From NCBI RefSeq assembly GCF_002217355.1, contig NZ_MUHA01000012.1, forward strand, positions 1 to 64,000: a DNA stretch of 64,000 bases. Direction: 5' to 3'. Origin of the DNA: Flavobacterium oncorhynchi (GTDB taxonomy: Bacteria > Bacteroidota > Bacteroidia > Flavobacteriales > Flavobacteriaceae). Positions 8,334 to 16,815 of this stretch are shown here, piece by piece. Numbering within the stretch: the first letter of the stretch is position 1; every line of letters begins with the position of its first letter. The notes under the pieces are model-generated. The model saw only the letters and a list, made by a program, of their open reading frames with translations. It ran no database searches and was not told the DNA's origin. A program made the position numbers and the translations under genes.

Positions 8334-8666
8334 TTATTGATTTTGATTGGTGATTAGATTTACAGCATCAGATAATTCTGTCCAGGTGCCGCTAAGTTCG
8401 TTTAAAAATGTTTGTCCTATCTCGGTTAATCCATAATATTTTCGTGGCGGCCCTGAGGTCGATTCTTCCCAGCGATAATTTAGTAAACCGTCATTTTTCA
8501 GCCTAGTTAAAAGTGGATATACAGTTCCTTCAACAACTAGTAATTTTGCGTTTTTTAAAGTGTCTAATATTTCAGATGTATATGCGTCTTTTTCTTTTAA
8601 TACTGATAAGATGCAAAACTCAAGAACACCTTTGCGCATCTGGGCTTTTGTGTTTTCAATGTTCAT
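8334..8666 (-). CDS. PadR-family transcriptional regulator
   Basis: 110 residues with the PadR winged helix: RKGVLEFCILSVLKEKDAYT, SEILDTLKNAKLLVVEGTVY, PLLTRLKNDGLLNYRWEES and GPPRKYYGLTEIG. First gene of the PspC-DUF2807 operon, which it most likely autoregulates. Two direct repeats of TTGATTGATGAT lie upstream at 8706-8731 and are candidate binding sites. Confidence 0.92.
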   Translation of the reverse strand: MNIENTKAQMRKGVLEFCILSVLKEKDAYTSEILDTLKNAKLLVVEGTVYPLLTRLKNDGLLNYRWEESTSGPPRKYYGLTEIGQTFLNELSGTWTELSDAVNLITNQNQ

Positions 8667-8705
8667 AATTTCATTTTGTTTTTTTTAGATTGAACAATTC
8701 GTTTT

Positions 8706-8731
8706 TTGATTGATGATGATTGATTGATGAT
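8706..8731. promoter_or_regulatory. Direct repeats upstream of padR
   Basis: TTGATTGATGAT occurs at 8706-8717 and again at 8720-8731 (14-bp period), about 40 bp before the padR start. Either a regulator site or simple low-complexity sequence. Confidence 0.35.
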
Positions 8732-8794
8732 TGAATTCGAAACTATTCTTGTTGATTGCTTGTAAAGTTTCGACTATAACTTTTAATTTGTTGA

Positions 8795-9274
8795 TTACTT
8801 TATAAAAGGAATCGTGAGCGGATATTTATATAATTCTCCGTTTGAAGCTTTTATTGAAGCATAAATCACTAAAAAGAATTCAACAAATTTTAAAACTCCA
8901 AAAAGTAAAACTGCTGTTAAACCAATACTTATTAATCCAATGTTTCCTTCGAAGTTGAAATTTCTGATGACAAAATTTTCGTCATTAAAAACTGCTTGCA
9001 TAGGGATGTTCTGCAGGATAACGGCAAAGAAAATTGGAATTGCAATTAAAGCTAAAACTAAAGTGTAAAGCAATAAACTCAATTGAAAATTCAATGTCTG
9101 TTTTCCGTGGTGATTTACAAATTCTGATTTGTCTTTGTAACTCGTCCAGATTAATATTGGAAAAATGTAATTTCCAAATGGAATAATGTACTGAGTTAAC
9201 GTACTTAAATGTGTGAACGTTGCAGTGTTCTTTTCTGATGTTGTTTCCATGATGAGTGGTGTTGTTGTTTCCAT
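8795..9274 (-). CDS. DUF4870-domain membrane protein
   Basis: 159 residues with the DUF4870/Tic20-like arrangement: a soluble start, then helices around LTQYIIPFGNYIFPILIWTS, HGKQTLNFQLSLLLYTLVLA, and a last helix near residue 120-145. The FVNHHGKQTLNFQ segment is characteristic of the family. Function unknown. It lies 128 bp upstream of padR, with its own -7 box at 9303-9310, and may be co-transcribed into the PadR-PspC operon. Confidence 0.85.
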   Translation of the reverse strand: METTTPLIMETTSEKNTATFTHLSTLTQYIIPFGNYIFPILIWTSYKDKSEFVNHHGKQTLNFQLSLLLYTLVLALIAIPIFFAVILQNIPMQAVFNDENFVIRNFNFEGNIGLISIGLTAVLLFGVLKFVEFFLVIYASIKASNGELYKYPLTIPFIK

Positions 9275-9302
9275 GATTAAAAGTATATAGTAATTTCTTA
9301 TA

Positions 9303-9310
9303 CAAATATA
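9303..9310 (-). promoter_or_regulatory. Putative -7 box for the DUF4870 gene
   Basis: The minus strand reads TATATTTG (TAnnTTTG), 28 bp upstream of the start codon at 9274. Confidence 0.5.
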
Positions 9311-9503
9311 TGGCTAAAAGACAGTATCTTGTTTTGCATAGTACCAAATATTAACAAAATTTTAACAAGTTTCAGATTTTAAAAACACCTATAAAAGACT
9401 GAAAACCATTCGTAAGTCCTGTTTTTACTGCTGATTTAGGAAAGTAAAAGCAATTTATTGTGCGTGCATAGTTTTTTCGTATTTTTACAAAAAAATAAAT
9501 TCT

Positions 9504-9956
9504 ATGGCTGTATCAGTTTCCAAACTCAACAAATTTGTATTATTCAAATTACCATCGGCATACATATGTGGTGTACGTGTAAAGGCAATCGACAAAGACA
9601 GATGTATAGTAAGTGTTAAACACCGTTGGATAAATCAAAATCCTTTCAATTCAATGTATTTTGCGGTTCAAGCAATGGCTGCCGAATTAACTACAGGAGC
9701 TTTGGTTATTTCGCAGATACAAGAAAGCGGTAAAAAAATATCAATGCTTGTTGCTAATAATAAAGGGAACTTCACCAAAAAAGCAACTGGCCGAATTACT
9801 TTTGTTTGTAATGACGGGCACTTAATTGCCGATGCAATTCAAAGAACAATAAAAACAGGTGAGGGACAAACGTTTTGGATGAAATCTATAGGAACAAATG
9901 AAGATGGAGTTCAGGTTTCGGAAATGGATTTTGAATGGAGTGTTCGACTTAAATAA
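9504..9956 (+). CDS. DUF4442 (hotdog-fold) protein
   Basis: 150 residues matching the DUF4442 family, which has a thioesterase-like hotdog fold: HRWINQNPFNSMYFAVQAMA, AELTTGALVISQI, then beta strands with GRITFVCNDG. The NPFNSMYFAVQAMAAEL helix is the hotdog helix. Substrate unknown; cytoplasmic, no signal peptide. Single-gene unit with a terminator at 9981-10009. Confidence 0.88.
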   Translation: MAVSVSKLNKFVLFKLPSAYICGVRVKAIDKDRCIVSVKHRWINQNPFNSMYFAVQAMAAELTTGALVISQIQESGKKISMLVANNKGNFTKKATGRITFVCNDGHLIADAIQRTIKTGEGQTFWMKSIGTNEDGVQVSEMDFEWSVRLK

Positions 9957-9980
9957 AATAGCAATAAAGAAATAGTATAT

Positions 9981-10009
9981 ATGACCTGTTTTAAACAGGT
10001 CATTTTTTT
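9981..10009 (+). terminator. Terminator after DUF4442 gene
   Basis: ATGACCTGTTT at 9981-9991 pairs with AAACAGGTCAT at 9993-10003, followed by a T-run to 10009. Confidence 0.9.
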
Positions 10010-10280
10010 GCGTAATGTTTTGTAAAATGCTGAATTTTATTGTTTTAGTTTGTTTTTTGCAGAATTTACTTTTGTAATTTTATTCGAAATTACTGCTGTA
10101 TATAAAATTAGTTTATTAATGCGATCTTCATTTAGTAATAATAATTTTACAATTTAAAGAATTATCTTTACATAGTAAGCGTCTCATTTATAATAAGATA
10201 TCGGATTTTATTGATGTTGTTGAAGGCTTTAAAGATTTCAGATTAATTTTTTAATAGCATTTATCTAAAAAGAAAAGTTT
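10010..10280. other. AT-rich leader region of the GH18-CE4-GT2 gene
   Basis: About 270 bases without a credible ORF, upstream of the large glycan gene. No exact TAnnTTTG box or riboswitch was recognised. Confidence 0.4.
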
Positions 10281-13200
10281 ATGGATGGTAAAAAGCAAGT
10301 ATTTCAGACTGTTACTCAAAAACGCTGGAAAACTTTTCAATGGTCAAGTCGGCTTATTTTGTTTATTCTTATTTTAATGGTTCCCATCTTTTTTATCACT
10401 TTAAAAAGAGGATTAAAGCCGCCATTGCCGCTTTTAGCCAATAGCAGTCGAGCAGGACATAGTTTAGAAAATCCTGTTACACCCAAAAATCTGACAGATA
10501 AAGAACTTAAAAAATTTAAAGGTTTTGATTATTTCTTAAGAGCAAAAAACAAAATAGATAAATTAAAAAAGCAGCCTGCTGTTGCAAAAACAGCTTCAGA
10601 AGTCAGGGCAGCTTTTTATGTAGACTGGGATCCGCAAAGTTTATTTTCGCTTCAAAAAAATATTGACAAACTCAATATGGTAATTCCTGAATGGTTTTTT
10701 ATTGATCCTAAAACAGATTTACTGCGAACAGAAATTGATACAGCAGCATTAAAAGTAATGAAAAAAGGGAAGGTTAAAATTCTTCCTCTAATTAATAACA
10801 TAAATGAATCTTTAGGTGAAGGTGAATTTGACGGGGATCTTATTCATCGCATTCTTCATGATACAAACAAAAGAGAAAGACTTATTAATGACATCGTAAA
10901 AGCCTTGAAAAAATATGATTTGCAAGGAATAAATATCGATTTTGAAGAATTTAAGGAAAATGCAGATGAGCCAATAATTGCTTTTCAAAAATCATTATAT
11001 GAAAAACTGCATCCGTTGGGCTATTTAGTTACGCAGGATATTATGGCAAACGATGAGGATTTTAATATAAAAGCATTGTCAAAATACAATGATTATATGT
11101 TTCTTATGGCTTATGATGAGCATTATGCCGGCAGTATTCCTGGAGAAATAAGCAGTCAAAAATGGATAGAAAGAATTGTAGACAAAACAGCCAAAGAAAT
11201 TCCGTCAGACAAAATTATTCTCTGTTTTGCCGGTTACGGCTACGATTGGCAGGAAAAACAGGAAGGTCAAACCATTACCTACGATCAAGCAATTGCTGTT
11301 GCGAAACAATATAATGCGACAATAAAGTTTGATAATAACAGCTACAATAACTCTTTTAAGTATGCAGACAGCAATGGGAAAAAACATGAAGTAAATTTTG
11401 AAGACGCAGCAACCAATTTTAACACGATCAGGTTTAGTGATGAATACGGTTTGGCAGGAACTGCTTTATGGCGTTTAGGCAGCGAAGATCAACGTTTATG
11501 GACTTATTATCATCGAAGTTTAACAAACGAAAGTCTTAAGAATAAGCCTTTTGATTTTAAAGTGATGAAACGTGTCAATACGCGAATAGAAAGTCCTGCC
11601 TATATTGGCGATGGAGAAATACTAAATGTTATTGCTGATCCTGCACCAGGAAAAATTGAATTGGAAATCGATAAAGAGGAAACAATCATTACCGAACAGA
11701 GATATGTAGAATTACCAACTAAATACGTAATCAGCAAATTTGGAAATGTAAACAAACAAGTTATTTTAACTTTTGATGACGGACCTGATCCTATTTATAC
11801 ACCAGAGATTCTAGATATTTTAAAGAGAGAAAAAGTACCGGCTGTTTTTTTTGTTATTGGTATTCAAGGAGAAAATAATATTCCGTTACTGCAAAGAATT
11901 TACAAAGAGGGTCACGAAATAGGGAATCATACTTTTACTCATCCCAATATTGCTTTGGTAAGCCCGGAAAGGGCGGCTAAAGAAATGGAAACAACACGAT
12001 TATTAATCGAAGCAGTTACCGGAAGAAGTACGGTTCTTTTTAGAGCGCCTTATAATGCAGATGCTGAGCCAACCACAGAAGCTGAACTCAAACCAATTGC
12101 TTTAAGTAAAGCTCAAAATTATTATACAGTCGGCGAAAGTATAGATCCTAACGATTGGGAAAAAGGTGTAAGTGCTGATTCTATTTATAAGAGAACAATA
12201 TCGCAATATGAGGCAAATCCTGATAAAGGTATTATTTTGCTTCATGACGCCGGCGGAAACAGAGAGGCTACTGTTGCTGCTTTGCCGCGAATCATTAAAT
12301 ATTTTAAAGACAGAAATATTCAGTTTACAACAGTTTCTCATTTGCTGGGTAAAACTAAAGAGGAGATTATGCCGGAAGCAAAGGGGCCGTTTATCTCATT
12401 GGATAATTTTATTTTCGATTTTGGATATTGGTTTGGACATTTTATTACAGCGACATTTTGGGTTGCCATTTTTATGGGGTTCTTAAGAATTGCGTTAATG
12501 GCTGTAATGGCTTTTATAAAAAAATGGAAGGATCACAAATATCCGCCAGTTTATAAAGACTTTGAAGGTGAGCTTCCAAAGGTAAGCATTATTGTTCCTG
12601 CCTATAATGAGGAAATAAATGCCGTAAAAACAATCGAAAATTTATTGGGTCAGGATTATCCTTTCTTTGATATTGTTTTTGTTGATGATGGTTCTAAAGA
12701 CAAAACTTTTGCAATGATCAATGAAGCTTTTGCTAATAACCCGAAAGTAAAAGTACATACGAAACCAAACGGAGGAAAAGCATCGGCATTAAATTACGGA
12801 ATTGCGTTGACCCAAAATGATTATGTAATTTGTATTGATGCTGATACACAACTAAAAACGGATGCTGTTTCGCAATTAATGAAAGGATTTAGAATTCAGT
12901 TAAAAAACAATGAAGAAATTGGCGCTATTGCAGGAAATGTAAAAGTGGGAAATGAAAATACAATGCTTACGAAATGGCAGAGTATTGAATATACAACGGC
13001 ACAAAATTTTGATAGAAGAGCTTTTGATTTAATCAACGGAATTACGGTTGTTCCCGGAGCAATTGGCGCGTTTAAAAAAGAGGCAATAGAAAAAGCGGGA
13101 GGATTTACAACTGATACACTTGCAGAAGACTGCGATTTAACGATTCGTATTTTAAGAAACGACTACCATATTATAAATTGTATTGAAGCGGTAGCGGTAA

Positions 13201-13676
13201 CAGAAGCTCCCGAAAGTTTGAAGGAGTTTATGAAACAGCGTTTTCGCTGGAGCTATGGTATTATGCAGGCTTTTTGGAAAAATAGAGAGGCTTGTTTTAA
13301 TCCAAGATATAAAGGATTAGGAATGGTCGCTTTGCCTAATATTCTGCTTTTTCAAATTGTACTGCCAATTTTTGCACCTTTGGCAGATTTAGTTCTTATT
13401 TTAAGTTTATTTTGGAATTATAATGATCCAGACAGTCTTCATAAAATACTAATTTACTATATAGCATTTATGTTGGTTGATATGCTGGTTAGTGTAATAG
13501 CTTTTATATTTGAGAAAGAAAAACTGACTAAATTAATATGGTTAATTCCACAGCGATTTGTGTACAGACAATTGATGTATGTAATTTTATTTAAAGCCTT
13601 ACGACGAGCCATAAAAGGCGAAAGTCAAAGCTGGGGAGTTCTCACACGAACAGGAAATGTGGCAACGGTAAAATAG
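10281..13676 (+). CDS. GH18 / polysaccharide deacetylase / GT2 fusion protein
   Basis: 1131 residues in three enzyme modules. A transmembrane anchor is at about 20-42. A GH18-like domain (about 105-420) carries LQGINIDFEEF, with the catalytic acid at E222 and D220. A NodB-type deacetylase (about 480-690) has TFDDGP (D499, D500), HTFTH (H550, H554) and LLHDAGG. A membrane-anchored family 2 glycosyltransferase (about 770-1131) has VSIIVPAYNEE, VFVDDGSKD, DADTQ, AEDCDLT and QRFRW (Q986-W990), with C-terminal helices. This combines in one chain the synthase and deacetylase/hydrolase activities found in PgaC and PgaB of poly-GlcNAc systems, so synthesis, trimming and export of a beta-linked amino-sugar polymer is the likely role. 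Single-gene unit. Confidence 0.93.
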   Translation: MDGKKQVFQTVTQKRWKTFQWSSRLILFILILMVPIFFITLKRGLKPPLPLLANSSRAGHSLENPVTPKNLTDKELKKFKGFDYFLRAKNKIDKLKKQPAVAKTASEVRAAFYVDWDPQSLFSLQKNIDKLNMVIPEWFFIDPKTDLLRTEIDTAALKVMKKGKVKILPLINNINESLGEGEFDGDLIHRILHDTNKRERLINDIVKALKKYDLQGINIDFEEFKENADEPIIAFQKSLYEKLHPLGYLVTQDIMANDEDFNIKALSKYNDYMFLMAYDEHYAGSIPGEISSQKWIERIVDKTAKEIPSDKIILCFAGYGYDWQEKQEGQTITYDQAIAVAKQYNATIKFDNNSYNNSFKYADSNGKKHEVNFEDAATNFNTIRFSDEYGLAGTALWRLGSEDQRLWTYYHRSLTNESLKNKPFDFKVMKRVNTRIESPAYIGDGEILNVIADPAPGKIELEIDKEETIITEQRYVELPTKYVISKFGNVNKQVILTFDDGPDPIYTPEILDILKREKVPAVFFVIGIQGENNIPLLQRIYKEGHEIGNHTFTHPNIALVSPERAAKEMETTRLLIEAVTGRSTVLFRAPYNADAEPTTEAELKPIALSKAQNYYTVGESIDPNDWEKGVSADSIYKRTISQYEANPDKGIILLHDAGGNREATVAALPRIIKYFKDRNIQFTTVSHLLGKTKEEIMPEAKGPFISLDNFIFDFGYWFGHFITATFWVAIFMGFLRIALMAVMAFIKKWKDHKYPPVYKDFEGELPKVSIIVPAYNEEINAVKTIENLLGQDYPFFDIVFVDDGSKDKTFAMINEAFANNPKVKVHTKPNGGKASALNYGIALTQNDYVICIDADTQLKTDAVSQLMKGFRIQLKNNEEIGAIAGNVKVGNENTMLTKWQSIEYTTAQNFDRRAFDLINGITVVPGAIGAFKKEAIEKAGGFTTDTLAEDCDLTIRILRNDYHIINCIEAVAVTEAPESLKEFMKQRFRWSYGIMQAFWKNREACFNPRYKGLGMVALPNILLFQIVLPIFAPLADLVLILSLFWNYNDPDSLHKILIYYIAFMLVDMLVSVIAFIFEKEKLTKLIWLIPQRFVYRQLMYVILFKALRRAIKGESQSWGVLTRTGNVATVK

Positions 13677-13751
13677 TTTTTGAAGTTTTTTTGCCACAGA
13701 TTAAAAGATTAAAAGGATTTCTTTGTCAAAGTTGGTTACGAGTTTTCTCGC

Positions 13752-13822
13752 CGCGAATTTCACGAATTACTTTGTGACAATTTAAGCGTACTTTAAATTA
13801 ATGTCAATTCGTGAAATTCGCG
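13752..13822. repeat. Inverted repeat with GCGAATTTCACGAATT core
   Basis: CGCGAATTTCACGAATT at 13752-13768 and its exact complement at 13806-13822. Related sequences occur at 45672-45719 and near 43085-43112, so this looks like a dispersed extragenic repeat. Confidence 0.7.
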
Positions 13823-13840
13823 ACGAAAAAAAAACATAAA

Positions 13841-13868
13841 AAAAGGCCTCAAATATTTGAGGCCTTTT
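13841..13868. terminator. Bidirectional terminator
   Basis: A perfect 28-bp palindrome (AAAAGGCCTCAAAT and its complement) with A/T runs on both sides, between the convergent glycan gene and the small peptide gene. Confidence 0.88.
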
Positions 13869-13888
13869 GCTTTTAATAAATGCAGCGA

Positions 13889-14047
13889 TTATTTTTTAGA
13901 GCAGCATTTTTTGTCTTTTTTATCATCTGTTTTTTTAGAACAAGATTCTTTTTTAGCTTTTTCTTTTTTCGGAGCTGGTTTTGTGTCTTGTGCTTGTGCA
14001 CCAATTGTAAATAATGCGATTGCTAAAACGGTAAATAATTTTTTCAT
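13889..14047 (-). CDS. Small secreted Lys/Cys-rich peptide
   Basis: A 52-residue ORF starting at ATG 14045-14047. A clean signal peptide (MKKLFTVLAIALFTIGAQAQ) is followed by a short mature part rich in Lys with three Cys (KKESCSKKTDDKKDKKCCSKK at the end). It has its own bidirectional terminator 21 bp downstream and precedes the copper block. Metal binding by the Cys residues is a guess from composition and neighbourhood. No family was recognised. Confidence 0.7.
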   Translation of the reverse strand: MKKLFTVLAIALFTIGAQAQDTKPAPKKEKAKKESCSKKTDDKKDKKCCSKK

Positions 14048-14178
14048 TTTTTGTGTAATTTAATTGTTAGGTAATATTCTTTTTTTGATTGAAAAATGTT
14101 AAGCCAAATATAACACGATTTAGTTTTGAAAATTGTCAACAATAAGTTAATGAGAGAAAAAAAGCATTAAAATTAGTG

Positions 14179-16416
14179 TTAATAATTCAAACTTACTCCA
14201 AAGCCAATTCCCATATCGCTGTCATAGTGCGTTGTGATTCCAAAGTTTCTGCCCGCTACATATTTTAAACCCGCCATGTATTCCTTGTCTGTATTCCACA
14301 TTAGATTCATTCGCAAGCGTCTAGAAAGCGGAATATCTTTTCGTTCAAATTGTATTCTCACATTACCATCAGTATAAACCTCAACTTGTGCTTTTACAAG
14401 CATTGGTAAAGTATATTCGATACCAGCGCTAAGAACCGAACGATTGTCTTTGGTATTCTTTTGACCAAACATATTTTGTTCCTGTTCATCCATTCCCATT
14501 TTTCGGTATCGCCAGTCAAAACCTATAAAAGGCATAAACCATTGCATTTTTCCAATGTATCGGCCAATGTGTGTTTCGGTTTCATATCCATGTTTGTCAT
14601 TATAACCTAATCTCCATTCTGTGCCAATGCTCCATCTTGTGTTGCCAAGCATAGCTTCTCCATCGTTTCCATTTGAAGCAAAATCATTTTCGGCCATAAA
14701 ATGAAACATACGATCGTCCATTTTTAGCATTTTGTCTGCCATTTTAGGATCATGAATCAACGGATTTGGAGCTGAATTTTCATAAGTAAAAATACGTCCC
14801 ATTCCTGCCATCATATGATACAAAATGTGACAATGAAAAAACCAATCGCCATCAGCATTTGCCTGAAATTCGATTGTGTCTGTTTCCATTGGCATAATGT
14901 CGATAACATTTTTCAGCGGAGAATAATCGCCATGTTCATTCAAAATCCTAAAATCGTGTCCGTGTAAGTGCATTGGGTGGCGCATCATTGATCCGTTGTA
15001 CAATACAATACGTACATTTTCGCCTTTTTTGATTAAGATTTTATCTGTTTCAGAGATTACTTTATTATCTAAACTCCAAACATAGCGATTCATATTTCCA
15101 GATAACTCAAAACGTAATTCTTTTACAGGAGCATCTTTGGGCAGCGTTGTTATTGTTGGAGATTTTAGCATTCCGTAATTTAAAGTTGTGATCTCGGCAG
15201 TTTCAGTCGTATCACTTGACATTTTCATGTCGCTCATATCATGTTTCGAATGATCTACTTTTTTCATTGATTCCTCTTCTCCAGAAATTTCAGGATACAT
15301 CACAGCATTCATGTCCATTTTGTTGAGAGACATTTTCATACCCATATCATTCATTTCGCCGTTCATTTTCATCATGTCATTCATCATTTGCATACCCTCA
15401 AAATATTTCAATTTTGGAAGATGTGAAACAGGTTGTTTAGTTCCTGCACCTAAAAATAAAGAAGCTGATCCAGTTCTGTCTTCGGCTGTAGCCAAAAAAG
15501 CAAAAGATTTGTTGTTTTCAGGAATTGTTACAACTACATCATAAGTTTCAGAAACAGCAATAATCAATCGATCGACTTCTACAGGTTCAACATCATTACC
15601 ATCGCTGGCTACAACCGTTATTTTTCCGCCGCCATACGTCAGCCAGAAATAACTTGAAGCACCTCCGTTTGCAATTCGCAGTCTCACTTTATCGCCTGCT
15701 TTAAATTGCGAAAGCTGATCTTCGTTTTTTCCGTTAATCAAAAACTTTTCATAATAAACATCACTCACATCCATGGCATTCATGCGTTTCCATTCGTTGG
15801 TGACTTTTGTCGAGAATTTCCCTTTTTGAATCGCCTCGGCATAACTTTGTGTAGTTCCTTTTTTTATAGCAAACCAATCGTTGGCATTGTGCAGCATTCT
15901 TTGCACATTCTCTGGTTTTAAATCAGTCCACTCGCTTAAAATTACTGGAATAGTGGGTAAATCATCAATGCCTTTTCTAAAAGTAGGATCGTCTTTCTTT
16001 TTGTTGATAATAAAAAGACCATATAGACCTATTTGTTCCTGTAAACCTGAATGGCTGTGATACCAATAAGTTCCGTTCTGGATTATAGGAAAAGTATATT
16101 TATGAGTTGTTCCCGGTTTTATAGGCATTTGTGTTAAATAAGGAACACCGTCTTCTTTATTTGGCAAAAATAAACCGTGCCAGTGCATTGCTGTGTTTTC
16201 CTTTTTTAAATCATTGTGCACATAAATTTCGGCAATATCACCTTCGGTAAAAGTCAAAGTCGGCATTGGGATTTTTCCATTTACAGTAAGTGCACGTTTT
16301 TCTTTTCCTGAGAAATTTACGATCGTGTCGCGAACGTGTAAATCGTACCGAACTACTTTTTGTGCTTGGGCACTAAAGGCGATCAAAAAAGTAATTATAA
16401 TAGTATATAGTTTCAT
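14179..16416 (-). CDS. Multicopper oxidase with CopB-like C-terminal domain
   Basis: 745 residues. A signal peptide is at 1-19. Cupredoxin domains carry all copper ligand motifs: HWHG (78-81), YWYHSHSG (about 118-125), HPMHLHGHDF, and FFHCHILYHMMAGM with the type 1 copper Cys at 529. A Met-rich segment (MMNDMMKMNGEMNDMGMKM and HSKHDMSDMKM, about 345-395) is typical of CopA/CueO copper-resistance oxidases. Residues from about 600 to the end resemble CopB, an outer-membrane beta-barrel copper-resistance protein (EWRLGYNDKHGYE, GFDWRYRKMG). The fusion joins periplasmic Cu(I) oxidation to a membrane part. A decayed HMA chaperone lies 9 bp upstream. Confidence 0.92.
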   Translation of the reverse strand: MKLYTIIITFLIAFSAQAQKVVRYDLHVRDTIVNFSGKEKRALTVNGKIPMPTLTFTEGDIAEIYVHNDLKKENTAMHWHGLFLPNKEDGVPYLTQMPIKPGTTHKYTFPIIQNGTYWYHSHSGLQEQIGLYGLFIINKKKDDPTFRKGIDDLPTIPVILSEWTDLKPENVQRMLHNANDWFAIKKGTTQSYAEAIQKGKFSTKVTNEWKRMNAMDVSDVYYEKFLINGKNEDQLSQFKAGDKVRLRIANGGASSYFWLTYGGGKITVVASDGNDVEPVEVDRLIIAVSETYDVVVTIPENNKSFAFLATAEDRTGSASLFLGAGTKQPVSHLPKLKYFEGMQMMNDMMKMNGEMNDMGMKMSLNKMDMNAVMYPEISGEEESMKKVDHSKHDMSDMKMSSDTTETAEITTLNYGMLKSPTITTLPKDAPVKELRFELSGNMNRYVWSLDNKVISETDKILIKKGENVRIVLYNGSMMRHPMHLHGHDFRILNEHGDYSPLKNVIDIMPMETDTIEFQANADGDWFFHCHILYHMMAGMGRIFTYENSAPNPLIHDPKMADKMLKMDDRMFHFMAENDFASNGNDGEAMLGNTRWSIGTEWRLGYNDKHGYETETHIGRYIGKMQWFMPFIGFDWRYRKMGMDEQEQNMFGQKNTKDNRSVLSAGIEYTLPMLVKAQVEVYTDGNVRIQFERKDIPLSRRLRMNLMWNTDKEYMAGLKYVAGRNFGITTHYDSDMGIGFGVSLNY

Positions 16417-16425
16417 ATTGATTTT

Positions 16426-16588
16426 TTAAAGATTAAGATTTCGTAATCGTAAATGTTGTACGATTGCAGAAATCGAACTTAAACTCATTGCTGAAGCGGT
16501 CTGAATTCCTTCAATAATGTTTAAGGTTTTCCGACTTTTTACGATAATCATTGCTTGACATTCTTGAGGTAATATATTGATAAGTCAT
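16426..16588 (-). pseudogene. Decayed HMA-type copper chaperone remnant
   Basis: From ATG 16586-16588 the minus strand reads MTYQYITSRMSSNDYRKK. This differs by single bases per codon from the HMA signature SGMSCNGCRKK (GGA to AGA, TGC to AGC, GGT to GAT, TGT to TAT). The frame then shifts, and another frame continues as KTLNIIEGIQTASAMSLSSI, matching the HMA IEGIxxAxVSL helix-strand region, before a stop at 16426. So the copper-binding Cys are lost, the frame is broken and the C-terminus is short. It lies directly upstream of the multicopper oxidase, as an intact copZ-like gene would. Confidence 0.55.
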
Positions 16589-16771
16589 TGTTTTATCTTT
16601 TTTTAGTTATTACAATGCAAATGTCCGAAGTAAGGTTTATTTCGGATTGTATAATTATAAGAATGATTTGTAATATTTAGGAAAAAGTATTTAACTGCAA
16701 AGGACGTAAAGAGTATCATTTTTTGTTTGATTTTCCGTTTCTCAAGATGACAAACGAGATGTTCACTTATT

Positions 16772-16799
16772 AAAAAAACAACATGTTTCTTTGCATGTT
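16772..16799 (-). terminator. Weak terminator after the HMA-AraC gene
   Basis: AACATG at 16780-16785 pairs with CATGTT at 16794-16799. On the minus strand it is followed by a run of seven T, just past the regulator stop codon. Confidence 0.45.
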
Positions 16800-16815
16800 T
16801 TACGGTTTTAAAAAA

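Noticed and set aside
16426..16588. C-terminal remnant of a copper P-type ATPase
   Set aside because: Part of the sequence (SRKTLNII, AMSLSSIS) resembles an ATPase C-terminus, but the HMA reading explains the start codon, the mutated SGMSCNGC site and the following frame better.
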